64,000 nucleotides of DNA. It comes from Bradyrhizobium sp. WSM1417. GTDB taxonomy: Bacteria > Pseudomonadota > Alphaproteobacteria > Rhizobiales > Xanthobacteraceae. The stretch is from NCBI RefSeq assembly GCF_000515415.1, contig NZ_KI911783.1:7117831-7181830 (forward strand). The letters run 5' to 3'. Positions 1 through 9,088 of this stretch are shown piece by piece; position 1 is the first letter of the stretch; each line of letters begins with the position of its first letter. The notes under the pieces are model-generated. The model did not search any database. It was not told where the DNA came from and saw only the letters and a list, made by a program, of their open reading frames with translations. The translations under genes were made by a program, and so were the position numbers.

Positions 1-2580
1 GTGCTGCGCCCGGTCTACGACCGCCTCAAGGGCGGCGACGGCTATGTCAGCCTGGAAGTCTCGCCCTATCTGGCGATGGACACCGCCGGCACGGTCACAG
101 AGGCGCGGCGGCTCTGGAAGGACGTCAACCGCAAGAACCTGATGGTGAAGGTGCCGGCGACGCCGGAAGGCCTGCCGGCGATCGAGCAGCTCATCGGTGA
201 CGGCATCAGCATCAATATCACGCTGTTGTTCTCCAGGGACGTCTATCTGCAAGTCGCCGAGGCCTATCTCGCCGGCCTGGAGACATACGTCGCAGGTGGC
301 GGCGACCCCTCCCACGTGGCGAGCGTGGCGAGCTTTTTCGTCAGCCGCATCGACTCGGTGGTCGACAAGCAGCTCGACGAGAAGATCGCCCGCGCCAACG
401 ACCCCAGCGAGAAGGAACGGCTCGCCGCGCTGAAGGGCAAGGTCGCGATCGCCAATGCGAAGGTCGCCTACCAGGATTACAAGCGCCTGTTCTCAGGTCC
501 CCGCTGGGACAAGCTCGCGGCCAAGGGCGCCAAGCCGCAGCGCATGCTGTGGGCCTCGACCGGTACCAAGAACAAGGACTACAGCGACGTTCTCTATGTC
601 GAGGAATTGATCGGTCCCGACACCATCAACACCGTGCCGCCGGCGACACTGGATGCGTTCCGCGACCACGGCACGCCGCGCGACAGCCTGGAAGAGAATG
701 TCGACGACGCCAGGCGCGTGTTGGAAGAGCTGGAGCGCTCCGGCGTCTCGCTCGATGCCATCACCGAGGAGCTCGTCAAGGACGGCGTCAAGCAGTTCGC
801 CGACGCCGCCGACAAGCTCTATGGCGCGGTCGCCCACAAGCGCGCCACCGTGCTCGGGCCCGCGATCGACCGCCAGCTTCTCTCGCTCGGCGACGGTCTC
901 GGCAAGGCCGTTGCCAAGAGCACCGAGGAATGGCGCGCATCCGCCAAGATCCGCCGGCTTTGGCAGCGCGACAAATCGGTCTGGACCGACACCGACGAGG
1001 ATAAATGGCTCGGCTGGCTCGACAGCGCCGCCAAGACCGACGTCGCCGACTACGAGGATTATACAAGCCGCGTAAAAGGCCAGAAATTCTCCGACGCCGT
1101 CGTGCTCGGCATGGGCGGATCAAGCCTCGGGCCGGAGGTGCTGGCCGAGACCTTCGGCAAGAAGCCCGGGTTCCCGAAGCTGCACGTGCTGGATTCCACC
1201 GACCCGGCACAGGTGCGGGCGATGGAGGCCAGGATCGACATCGCCAACACCGTGTTCATTGTCTCCAGCAAGTCCGGCGGCACCACCGAACCGAATGCGA
1301 TGAAGGATTATTTCCACGAGCGCGTCGCGCAGGCGGTCGGGCCGAAGGTCAAGACCGGCCATCGCTTCATTGCAGTCACCGATCCCGGGTCGTCGCTGGA
1401 GAAGGCGGCGAAGACGCTGAACTACGCGCGCATCTTCTACGGCGAGCCCTCCATCGGCGGACGCTACTCGGTGCTCTCGCCGTTCGGGCTGGTGCCGGCG
1501 GCAACCGCGGGCATCGATATCAAGACCTTCGTCAAGCACGCGCTTGCGATGGCCCGCTCCTGCGGACCGGACGTGCCGCCAAGTGAGAACCCCGGCGTGC
1601 AGCTCGGTCTTGCCATGGGCCATGCAGCGCTCGAAGGTCGCGACAAGGTGACGATCCTGTCGTCGAAGAAGATCGCCGATTTCGGCGCCTGGGCCGAGCA
1701 GCTCATCGCGGAATCGACCGGCAAGGACGGCAAGGGCCTGATCCCGATCGACGGCGAGCCGCTGGGCGAGCCCGCGGTCTACGGCAATGACAGGCTCTTC
1801 ATCGACATCCGTATCGAGGGCGAGGCGGACGCCGCCCATGACTCGCAGCTTGCTGCGATCGAAGCGGCCGGCCATCCCGTCGTCCGCATCGTCATGAAGT
1901 CGATCGACCATCTCGGCCAGGAGTTCTTCCGCTTCGAGATGGCAACGGCGGTGGCGGGCAGCATCCTCGGCATCAACCCGTTCGACCAGCCGGACGTGGA
2001 AGCGGCTAAGATCAAGACCCGGGAGCTCACCGCCTCGTTCGAAAAGACCGGCGCGCTGCCGGCCGAACGGCCGGTGGTCAGCACCACCGAGGCCGATCTC
2101 TACACCGACGAGACCAATGCCGCGGCCCTGCGCGCCGCCGGCGCCAACGGCGACCTCACCTCATGGCTGAAGGCGCATCTGTCGCGCTCCAAACATGGCG
2201 ATTATGTCGCCCTGCTCGGCTACATCGCGCGCGACAAGGCGACGATCGACGCACTCCAGACCATGCGGCTCGAAGTGCGCGAGAAGCGACATGTCGCGAC
2301 CTGCGCCGAGTTCGGACCGCGTTTCCTGCACTCGACAGGACAAGCCTACAAGGGCGGCCCCGACAGCGGCGTGTTCCTCCAGATCACCGCCGACGATGCC
2401 AAGGATTTGCTGGTGCCGGGTCAGAAGGCCAGCTTCGGCGTCATCAAGGCGGCGCAGGCGCGCGGCGATTTCGACGTGCTTACCGAGCGCGGCCGGCGCG
2501 CGCTGCGGGTCCACCTGAAGGGTGGGCTCAAGAAGGGTCTCGCGGCGCTCAATGCGGCGCTCAATGACGCACTGAACTAA
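1..2580 (+). CDS. tal-pgi: Bifunctional transaldolase / glucose-6-phosphate isomerase, 5'-partial
   Basis: The reading frame is open from base 1 and the visible part is 859 residues, so the true start lies upstream and roughly the first 90 residues are missing. The N-terminal third is a transaldolase with the Schiff-base lysine in NLMVKVPAT at visible residue 50. From about residue 300 onward it is a glucose-6-phosphate isomerase: GMGGSSLGPEV and KSGGTTEPNA are the sugar-phosphate-binding loops, and GGRYSVLSPFGL and FDQPDVEAAK are isomerase motifs. Transaldolase links the non-oxidative pentose phosphate pathway to fructose-6-P, which the isomerase domain turns into glucose-6-P for Zwf, encoded two genes downstream. 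The fusion is known in rhizobia and some other bacteria. The gene ends 12 bases before gnd and heads a same-strand operon. Cytoplasmic. Confidence 0.95.
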   Translation: MLRPVYDRLKGGDGYVSLEVSPYLAMDTAGTVTEARRLWKDVNRKNLMVKVPATPEGLPAIEQLIGDGISINITLLFSRDVYLQVAEAYLAGLETYVAGGGDPSHVASVASFFVSRIDSVVDKQLDEKIARANDPSEKERLAALKGKVAIANAKVAYQDYKRLFSGPRWDKLAAKGAKPQRMLWASTGTKNKDYSDVLYVEELIGPDTINTVPPATLDAFRDHGTPRDSLEENVDDARRVLEELERSGVSLDAITEELVKDGVKQFADAADKLYGAVAHKRATVLGPAIDRQLLSLGDGLGKAVAKSTEEWRASAKIRRLWQRDKSVWTDTDEDKWLGWLDSAAKTDVADYEDYTSRVKGQKFSDAVVLGMGGSSLGPEVLAETFGKKPGFPKLHVLDSTDPAQVRAMEARIDIANTVFIVSSKSGGTTEPNAMKDYFHERVAQAVGPKVKTGHRFIAVTDPGSSLEKAAKTLNYARIFYGEPSIGGRYSVLSPFGLVPAATAGIDIKTFVKHALAMARSCGPDVPPSENPGVQLGLAMGHAALEGRDKVTILSSKKIADFGAWAEQLIAESTGKDGKGLIPIDGEPLGEPAVYGNDRLFIDIRIEGEADAAHDSQLAAIEAAGHPVVRIVMKSIDHLGQEFFRFEMATAVAGSILGINPFDQPDVEAAKIKTRELTASFEKTGALPAERPVVSTTEADLYTDETNAAALRAAGANGDLTSWLKAHLSRSKHGDYVALLGYIARDKATIDALQTMRLEVREKRHVATCAEFGPRFLHSTGQAYKGGPDSGVFLQITADDAKDLLVPGQKASFGVIKAAQARGDFDVLTERGRRALRVHLKGGLKKGLAALNAALNDALN

Positions 2581-2592
2581 GGGAATTCCTCA

Positions 2593-3591
2593 ATGCAACT
2601 CGGCATGATCGGCCTCGGCCGGATGGGCGGCAACATCGTTCGACGGCTGATGCGCCAGGGACATTCGACCGTGGTCTACGACAAGGATGCCAAGGCCGTC
2701 GCGGGTCTTGCCGCAGACGGCGCGACAGGCTCGGCGACGCTCGAAGAGTTCATTGCGAAACTGGATCGGCCGCGCACGGCCTGGGTGATGCTGCCGGCCG
2801 GCCACATCACCGAGACCACGATCGATACCATCGCGGGCGTGATGCAGGAAGGCGACGTCATCATCGACGGTGGCAACACGTTCTGGCAAGACGACGTCCG
2901 CCGCGGCAAGGCGCTGAAGGAGCGCGGCATCCACTATGTCGACGTCGGCACCTCCGGCGGCGTCTGGGGCCTCGACCGCGGCTATTGCATGATGATCGGC
3001 GGCGAGAAACAGGTGGTCGATCGGCTCGATCCGATCTTCGCCGCGCTCGCGCCCGGCGCCGGCGACATTCCACGCACGGAGGGACGTGAGGGGCGCGATC
3101 CCCGCATCGAGCAGGGCTACATCCATGCCGGCCCGGTGGGCGCCGGGCATTTCGTCAAGATGATCCACAACGGCATCGAATACGGCTTGATGCAGGCCTA
3201 TGCCGAAGGTTTTGACATCCTCAAGAACGCCAATATCGAGGCCTTGCCGGCGGATCATCGTTACGATTTCGATCTCGCCGATATCGCCGAAGTCTGGCGG
3301 CGCGGCTCCGTGATTCCGTCCTGGCTGCTCGATCTCACCTCGACGGCACTCGCCGACAGCCCGGCGTTGACGGAATATTCCGGCTTCGTCGAGGATTCCG
3401 GCGAAGGACGCTGGACCGTGAATGCCGCGATCGACGAGGCCGTGCCGGCCGAAGTCCTGACCGCGGCGCTGTTCGCACGTTTCCGTTCCCGCAAGGAACA
3501 CACCTTCGCCGAGAAAATTCTCTCAGCGATGCGAGCCGGCTTCGGCGGCCACAAGGAGCCGAAGCAGTCGGCTGCTTCGAAGCCCAAATAG
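2593..3591 (+). CDS. gnd: 6-phosphogluconate dehydrogenase, decarboxylating (short form)
   Basis: It converts 6-phosphogluconate to ribulose-5-phosphate plus CO2. The 332-residue protein is the short form of the family (the classical enzyme has about 470 residues). The Rossmann motif GLGRMGGN is at residues 7-14, [12 protein letters not shown] near 90-101, and the catalytic lysine in [16 protein letters not shown] at residue 189. After the second beta strand the sequence is VVYDKD (acidic Asp30/Asp32) rather than the N-R-T seen in NADP-dependent enzymes, so NAD+ preference is inferred. The ATG at 2593 is preceded by AAGGGA. It sits between tal-pgi and zwf in one operon. Confidence 0.93.
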   Translation: MQLGMIGLGRMGGNIVRRLMRQGHSTVVYDKDAKAVAGLAADGATGSATLEEFIAKLDRPRTAWVMLPAGHITETTIDTIAGVMQEGDVIIDGGNTFWQDDVRRGKALKERGIHYVDVGTSGGVWGLDRGYCMMIGGEKQVVDRLDPIFAALAPGAGDIPRTEGREGRDPRIEQGYIHAGPVGAGHFVKMIHNGIEYGLMQAYAEGFDILKNANIEALPADHRYDFDLADIAEVWRRGSVIPSWLLDLTSTALADSPALTEYSGFVEDSGEGRWTVNAAIDEAVPAEVLTAALFARFRSRKEHTFAEKILSAMRAGFGGHKEPKQSAASKPK

Positions 3592-3619
3592 CAATTAGCA
3601 GAGCGAAGGCCGATAGTTC

Positions 3620-5131
3620 GTGACAAAAGACCCGCAAGCCAAGCGCAAGCCGGAAAATTGCGCCTTCGTCATCTTTGGTGTCACCGGCGACCTCACCCAT
3701 CGGCTGGTGATGCCATCGCTCTACAATCTGGCGGCCGAGCATCTGTTACCGGAAAAGTTTTGCGTGGTCGGCGTCGCCCGCCGGAGCCAGTCGGACGACG
3801 AATTGCGCGACAGCCTGTTGAAGGGCTTGCGCCAGTTCGCGACCCGTCCGGTGGACGATGACATTGCCAAGAAGCTGCTGGAATGCGTGACCTTCGTCGA
3901 AGCCGACGCAAAGGATCCGCCATCCTTTGATCGCCTGCGCGAGCATCTGGATTCTCTGGAATGCGCGCAGGACACCGGCGGCAATCGGCTGTTCTACCTC
4001 GCGACCCCGCCGGCTGCATTCGCGCCGACCGCGCGCGAGCTCGGCCGTACCGGCATGATGAAGGAGAATGGCACGTGGCGGCGGCTGGTGATCGAAAAGC
4101 CGTTCGGCACCGATCTCGCCTCGGCTCGCGCGCTGAATGGCGAGCTGCTGAAGATCATGGACGAACACCAGATCTACCGGATCGATCACTATCTCGGCAA
4201 GGAGACGGTGCAGAACATCCTGGTGCTGCGCTTTGCCAACGGCATGTTCGAGCCGATCTGGAATCGCAACCATATCGACCACATCCAGATCACGGTGGAG
4301 GAAAAGCTCGGCGTCGGCCATCGCGGCGGCTTTTACGACGCCACCGGCGCGCTGCGCGACATGGTGCCGAACCATCTGTTTCAGCTGATGTCGCTGGTCG
4401 CGATGGAGCCGCCGGCGCGTTTCGACGCCCATTCGGTGCGCTCCGAGAAGGCCGAGATTCTGACCTCGATTCAGCGCCCGAGCGAAGAGGAAGCGCTGAA
4501 GAGCTCGGTGCGCGCCCAATATCTGTCGGGGCGAATCGGTGACGATGAGATCCCGGACTATCGCAAGACCGAGGACGTCAAACCCGGCAGCACCACCGAA
4601 ACCTATGTCGCGCTGAAACTGATGATCGACAATTGGCGCTGGGCCGGCGTGCCGTTCTATTTGCGCACCGGCAAGGCGCTCGGCCACAAGCGCACCGAGG
4701 TCGCGATCAAGTTCAAGCAGGCACCGCTGTCGATGTTCTCAGGCACCGCTGTCGATCGCCTCTCCCAGAACTTCCTCACGATCGGCATCGCGCCGACCGA
4801 GACCATCGAGCTCCAGTTCAACGCCAAGATCCCGGGGCCGAGCGTCACCATCGACGGCGTCGAGATGAAGTTCCGCTATGGCGACTATTTCCGGGCCGAT
4901 CCCTCGACCGGCTACGAGACGCTGATCTACGACTGCATGATCGGCGACAACATCCTATTCCAGCGCGCCGACGGCATCGAAGCCGGATGGGAGGCGGTGC
5001 AGCCGTTCCTGGACGCCTGGAAGAACGCGGGCAGCAACGGCATCGAGACCTATCAAGCCGGCAGCGACGGCCCCGCCTGCGCCGATGAATTGCTCCGCCG
5101 CGACGGCCGAAGCTGGCGCAAGTTTTCGTGA
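3620..5131 (+). CDS. zwf: Glucose-6-phosphate 1-dehydrogenase
   Basis: This is the first enzyme of the oxidative pentose phosphate and Entner-Doudoroff routes, oxidising glucose-6-P to 6-phosphogluconolactone. It is 503 residues, normal for the family. The N-terminal dinucleotide fold carries IFGVTGDLTHR. The active-site signature RIDHYLGKETVQN contains the substrate-binding His and Lys. The start is GTG at 3620, 28 bases after gnd. The stop overlaps the GTG of pgl by 4 bases (GTGA at 5128-5131), which implies translational coupling to the lactonase that removes its product. Confidence 0.95.
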   Translation: MTKDPQAKRKPENCAFVIFGVTGDLTHRLVMPSLYNLAAEHLLPEKFCVVGVARRSQSDDELRDSLLKGLRQFATRPVDDDIAKKLLECVTFVEADAKDPPSFDRLREHLDSLECAQDTGGNRLFYLATPPAAFAPTARELGRTGMMKENGTWRRLVIEKPFGTDLASARALNGELLKIMDEHQIYRIDHYLGKETVQNILVLRFANGMFEPIWNRNHIDHIQITVEEKLGVGHRGGFYDATGALRDMVPNHLFQLMSLVAMEPPARFDAHSVRSEKAEILTSIQRPSEEEALKSSVRAQYLSGRIGDDEIPDYRKTEDVKPGSTTETYVALKLMIDNWRWAGVPFYLRTGKALGHKRTEVAIKFKQAPLSMFSGTAVDRLSQNFLTIGIAPTETIELQFNAKIPGPSVTIDGVEMKFRYGDYFRADPSTGYETLIYDCMIGDNILFQRADGIEAGWEAVQPFLDAWKNAGSNGIETYQAGSDGPACADELLRRDGRSWRKFS

Positions 5132-5877
5132 CGGCGGCCGGACAGCCGAAGCTCATCGTCGCGGCCGACGCCGAGGCTCTCGCGCGGGCCGCGGCCGAGC
5201 GGGTGATGGCGCGAATCGCCGACAATCCCGGGCGCATCGCGATCTGCCTGACCGGCGGCTCCAGCCCGAAGAAGCTCTACCAGCTGCTGGGCAGCGAGGC
5301 CTGGCGCGAGAAAATCCCGTGGGAGCGCGTGCACTGGTTCATCGGTGACGAGCGCTTCGTGCCCGAAAGCGCCCCCCTCAACAACATGGCGGTTGCCCGC
5401 GCGACCTTTCTCGATCGCAACGCGCCCTCCGGCCATGTTCACCCGATCCCGACGACGGCTGACACCCCCAATCAGAGCGCCGAGGCCTATGCGCGCGAGC
5501 TGCAGGCTTTCTACGGCGCGGAAAGCCTGGATCCGGCACGGCCGCTGTTCGACATGGTTTTGATGGGCGCAGGTCCCGACGGCCACACGGCGTCGCTGTT
5601 CCCGGGCTATCCTGCGATCGAGGAGACCGAGCGCTGGGTGGTCGGCGTCCCCAAGGCCAATGTTGCCCCCTTCGTGCCGCGGGTCTCGCTCACCCTGCCC
5701 GCGCTGGCGTCCTGCCGCGAAATGCTGTTCGAGATAGCGGGGCACGACAAGCAGCCGATCTTGACGCGCCTGCTCAATGGCGAGACTCTGCCGGCTGTAC
5801 GCGCGCGCTCGAATGGCGAGACCGTCTGGCTGGTCGACCAGGCCGCGCTTCCGGGGGGAATTCGTGACGGGCGTTGA
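5128..5877 (+). CDS. pgl: 6-phosphogluconolactonase
   Basis: It hydrolyses 6-phosphogluconolactone, the product of Zwf, to 6-phosphogluconate. The 249-residue DevB-type protein (glucosamine-6-P isomerase/lactonase superfamily) has the phosphate-binding GGSSPKKLY, the motif GDERFVP and the catalytic-region motif GPDGHTASLFP. The start is the GTG overlapping the zwf stop. The 3' end overlaps gntK by 14 bases. The order zwf-pgl-gntK places three consecutive steps around 6-phosphogluconate in one transcript. Confidence 0.93.
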   Translation: MTAAGQPKLIVAADAEALARAAAERVMARIADNPGRIAICLTGGSSPKKLYQLLGSEAWREKIPWERVHWFIGDERFVPESAPLNNMAVARATFLDRNAPSGHVHPIPTTADTPNQSAEAYARELQAFYGAESLDPARPLFDMVLMGAGPDGHTASLFPGYPAIEETERWVVGVPKANVAPFVPRVSLTLPALASCREMLFEIAGHDKQPILTRLLNGETLPAVRARSNGETVWLVDQAALPGGIRDGR

Positions 5878-6394
5878 AGCACCTTGTGCATTGATCGTGA
5901 TGGGCGTGTCGGGCTCGGGCAAGAGCACGGTTGCAAAAGCGTTGGGCGAGCGCCTCGGCTGGCGGTTCGAAGACGGCGACAGCTTTCATCCCGCCAGCAA
6001 TGTCGAGAAGATGCGGGCCGGCCATCCCCTCACCGACGAGGACCGCTGGCCCTGGCTCAACGCCATCGCCGACGAGATCGCGCGGGTCTGTGACAAGGGC
6101 GAGCACGTGATCATCGCCTGCTCGGCGCTGAAGCATACTTATCGGGACGTGCTGCTGCGCGGACGCGACGACGTCCGCTTCGTCTTCCTCAGGGGCACGA
6201 AGGAGCTGATCGCCGCTCGCCTCGCGCAACGCAAGGGGCACTTCATGCCGCCCGGCCTGCTGACGAGCCAGTTCAACACGCTGGAGCCGCCGGAGGCTGG
6301 CGAGCACGTGATCACCGTCTCGATCGACGAATCCGTGGAAGCAATCGTGGACGGCGTCGTGCGACAGCTGAAACTGGGCAGCGCGAAACGCTGA
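5864..6394 (+). CDS. gntK: Gluconokinase
   Basis: It phosphorylates gluconate with ATP to 6-phosphogluconate. The 176-residue P-loop protein has Walker A GVSGSGKST at residues 14-22 and the family motif MPPGLLTSQFNTLEPP near the C terminus. I chose GTG at 5864 because a GGGGGGAA stretch (5853-5860) sits just upstream and the P-loop then falls near the N terminus as in the family. The same frame is open further upstream, but that part lies inside pgl and has no family similarity. It lets external gluconate enter the same pathway as the neighbouring genes. Confidence 0.9.
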   Translation: MTGVEAPCALIVMGVSGSGKSTVAKALGERLGWRFEDGDSFHPASNVEKMRAGHPLTDEDRWPWLNAIADEIARVCDKGEHVIIACSALKHTYRDVLLRGRDDVRFVFLRGTKELIAARLAQRKGHFMPPGLLTSQFNTLEPPEAGEHVITVSIDESVEAIVDGVVRQLKLGSAKR

Positions 6395-6428
6395 GGCCAA
6401 ACACCCAAGAAACACCCAAGGGACCGCC

Positions 6429-7241
6429 ATGACAAAAATCTCGCTCGTCGTCTCCGACGTCGACGGTACGCTGCTGACCAAGGACAAGACGCTGACCGAC
6501 CGCGCGAGGTCCGCGGTGCAGCGTGTGCACCAGGCCGGCATCGGCTTCACGATTACGTCGAGCCGCCCCGCGATCGGCATGCGCTTCCTGATCGAGCCGC
6601 TGGCGCTCTGGCTGCCGGTCGGCCCGTTCAACGGCTCCTCGATCGTCGATCCCGAAATGAATCCGGTCGAGCAGCATCTCATCCCAGCCGGCGCGGCCGA
6701 GCGAAGCCTGCAAATTCTCCGGGACTTCGGCGCCGACATCTGGCTGTTCACCACCGACAAATGGCTGATCGACAGGCCTGATGGCCAATACGTCGCTCAC
6801 GAGCAGCATACGATCCGCTCCGATCCGACCATCGTCACGGATTTCTCGCCGTATCTCGCCAGCGCCTGCAAGATCGTCGGCGCCAGCGCCGATGCGGCGG
6901 GCCTCGAGCGTTGCGAGAAGGCGATGCAGAAGGCGCTCGGCAGCGAGGCGATGGCAGTGCGTTCGCAAACCTACTACCTCGACATCACCCCGCCCGGCTT
7001 CGACAAGGGCACATTCGTGCAAGCCATGGCCAGGCGCCTCGGCGTTTCAACCGACGCGGTCGCCACCATCGGCGACATGCAGAACGACCTCGCGATGTTC
7101 CGCGTCAGCGGCACCTCGATCGCGATGGGCAACGCGGCCGACAACGTCAAGGAGCAGGCGACCCACGTCACCGCGACCAACGAGCAGGACGGTTTCGCGG
7201 AAGCGATGGAGATGATTTTGAAGCGGAACGAGGTCGCCTAG
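6429..7241 (+). CDS. Cof-type HAD-superfamily sugar-phosphate phosphatase
   Basis: This is a 270-residue class IIB haloacid dehalogenase-type hydrolase. The N-terminal motif I is VVSDVDGTLL (nucleophile and acid/base Asp), motif II is TITSSRP, and motif IV is IGDMQNDLAMF with the Mg-binding Asp residues. The Cof cap lies between. Such enzymes dephosphorylate hexose or related sugar phosphates; the exact substrate cannot be read from sequence. Its place as last gene of the pentose phosphate operon, 34 bases after gntK with AAGGGA before the ATG, suggests a housekeeping or overflow phosphatase for sugar phosphates. It converges on the GH15 gene, whose stop is 1 base away. Confidence 0.85.
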   Translation: MTKISLVVSDVDGTLLTKDKTLTDRARSAVQRVHQAGIGFTITSSRPAIGMRFLIEPLALWLPVGPFNGSSIVDPEMNPVEQHLIPAGAAERSLQILRDFGADIWLFTTDKWLIDRPDGQYVAHEQHTIRSDPTIVTDFSPYLASACKIVGASADAAGLERCEKAMQKALGSEAMAVRSQTYYLDITPPGFDKGTFVQAMARRLGVSTDAVATIGDMQNDLAMFRVSGTSIAMGNAADNVKEQATHVTATNEQDGFAEAMEMILKRNEVA

Positions 7242-7242
7242 G

Positions 7243-9045
7243 TCACTGCTTCGACCGCTGCATCGCCGGCTTCTGGCTGCCCTGCCTTGCCGCCGACAGA
7301 TTATGCGCGGTGTTGACCAGCGCAATATGCGTCAGCGCCTGCGGGAAATTGCCGGTCTGACGCCTGGCGCCTGAATCATATTCCTCGGCCAGCAGCCCGA
7401 CGTCATTGGCGATACCGACCACGCGATCGAACAAGCTCTGCGCCTTGTCGAGATCGCCCGCCAGCACATGGGCATCGGCCAGCCACAGGCTGCAGGCGAG
7501 GAAGGCGCCTTCGAGCGGCGGCTGCCCCGCAGGCACCTCGCGGGGATCGTGCCGCAGCACGAAGCCGTCGCGCAGCATGTGGTTTTCGACCGCCGCGATG
7601 GTGCCGCGAATGCGCGGATCCGACGCGTCCAGGAAGCCGACGGCCGGCAGCAGCAGCACGCTGGCATCGAGCAGCTTCGAGCCGTAGGACTCCACGAAGG
7701 CATTCTCCTCCGCGTCGAAGCCCCGGTTGCAGACGTCGCGATGAATGGCGTCGCGCAAGATGCGCCAGTGCAGCAGCGGAGCCTTGAAGCCGAAAGTCTC
7801 GGCGCTCTTGATGCCGCGATCGAAGGCGACCCAGGTCATCACCTTGGAGAAGACATAGTGCTTCGGCTCTCCGCGCCGCTCCCAGATGCCATGATCGGGC
7901 TGGTCCCAGACTTCGGCGAGGTGCTTGAGCACGGCGCATTCCAGCGCCCAGCTCTCGTCATCGAGCTTGAGCTTGGCCATCCGCGATTGGTGGAAGGCGT
8001 CGATCAGTTCGCCGTAGACGTCGAGCTGGAGCTGCGCGTGCGCGGCATTGCCGACGCGCACCGGCTGTGCGCCTTCGTAGCCGTCGAGCCAGGTCGCTTC
8101 CCATTCCAGCAGCCGCCGCTGGCCCCAGATGCCGTACATGATCTGCATGTTCGCCGGCGAGCCCGCCGCCGCACGCAGCAGCCAATTGTGCCAGGCCGAG
8201 GCTTCCTCGGTGTAACCCGAGTTCATCAGCGCCAGCAGCGTGAAGGTGGCGTCACGCAGCCAGCAGAAGCGGTAGTCCCAATTCCTGGCGCCGCCGAGCT
8301 TCTCCGGCAACGAGGTGGTCGGCGCCGCGACGATGCCGCCGGTCGGGCCGAAGGTCAGCGCCTTGAGCGTGATCAGCGAGCGCACGATCAGGTCGCGATA
8401 GTCGCCATCGCGATTGCAGTGGCTGCACCAGTCCTGCCAGAATTTCTCGGTCTCTTTGAGCGCGAGCTCCGGATCGATCGGCGCGGGTGGCTCGAGATGC
8501 GAGGGGCCGTAGGTCAGCACGAACGGCACGGTCTCGCCGGCCTTCACCTCGAAGTCGGAAACCGTGGTCAGATCCTCACCGCGGGTCTTCGCCGGCGTCC
8601 GCAGCACGGTCATGTCCTGCCCGGCGACCGCCAGTAGGGAATGGTCGATCCGCCGCACCCACGGGATGTCGACGCCGAAGCCGAAGCGGATGACGAGCTC
8701 CATCCGCATCTTCACCGTGCCGCTGACGCCGCGGACCAGCCGCACGATGTCGGAGGCCTTGCCACGCGGCGGCATGAAGTCGATCAGCGCAACGGTGCCG
8801 CTGTCAGTCTCAAAGCGCGTTTCCAGGATGAGGGTGTCGCCGAGATAGCGGCGCGACGTCGCGGTGACGTCCTCGCCCGGCGCGATCAGCCAGCGGCCGT
8901 TCTTGTGCGTGCCGAGGAGGGCTGCAAAGCAGGCATCGGAATCGAAGGCCGGCCAGCACAGCCAGTCGATCGAGCCGTTGCGGCCGACCAGCGCCGCGGT
9001 CTCGCAGTCGCCGATCAGCGCATAGTCCTCAATTCTCTGAGACAA
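7243..9045 (-). CDS. GH15 family glycoside hydrolase (glucoamylase or trehalase)
   Basis: This 600-residue protein of the GH15 (alpha/alpha)6-barrel family has no signal peptide. Visible landmarks are GSIDWLCWPAFDS near the N terminus, WDYRFCWLRDATFTLLAL at about 256-273 (catalytic acid region of the barrel) and EEYDSGARRQTGNFPQA near the C terminus (catalytic base region). GH15 proteins that begin IEDYALIGD..TAALVGR.GSIDWLC include the mycobacterial GH15 trehalase, so trehalase is as likely as glucoamylase, particularly inside a trehalose cluster. The start is TTG at 9045, 43 bases after malQ; no better ATG is visible. It is probably cotranscribed with malQ. Confidence 0.85.
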   Translation of the reverse strand: MSQRIEDYALIGDCETAALVGRNGSIDWLCWPAFDSDACFAALLGTHKNGRWLIAPGEDVTATSRRYLGDTLILETRFETDSGTVALIDFMPPRGKASDIVRLVRGVSGTVKMRMELVIRFGFGVDIPWVRRIDHSLLAVAGQDMTVLRTPAKTRGEDLTTVSDFEVKAGETVPFVLTYGPSHLEPPAPIDPELALKETEKFWQDWCSHCNRDGDYRDLIVRSLITLKALTFGPTGGIVAAPTTSLPEKLGGARNWDYRFCWLRDATFTLLALMNSGYTEEASAWHNWLLRAAAGSPANMQIMYGIWGQRRLLEWEATWLDGYEGAQPVRVGNAAHAQLQLDVYGELIDAFHQSRMAKLKLDDESWALECAVLKHLAEVWDQPDHGIWERRGEPKHYVFSKVMTWVAFDRGIKSAETFGFKAPLLHWRILRDAIHRDVCNRGFDAEENAFVESYGSKLLDASVLLLPAVGFLDASDPRIRGTIAAVENHMLRDGFVLRHDPREVPAGQPPLEGAFLACSLWLADAHVLAGDLDKAQSLFDRVVGIANDVGLLAEEYDSGARRQTGNFPQALTHIALVNTAHNLSAARQGSQKPAMQRSKQ

Positions 9046-9088
9046 TGTCGTACGAGCCTTGAAAACGGCACCCTCGAAGCCCCGGCGA

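Noticed and set aside
7468..8637. Long + strand open frame inside the GH15 gene
   Set aside because: Shadow of the - strand GH15 gene; no recognisable motif or ribosome-binding site.
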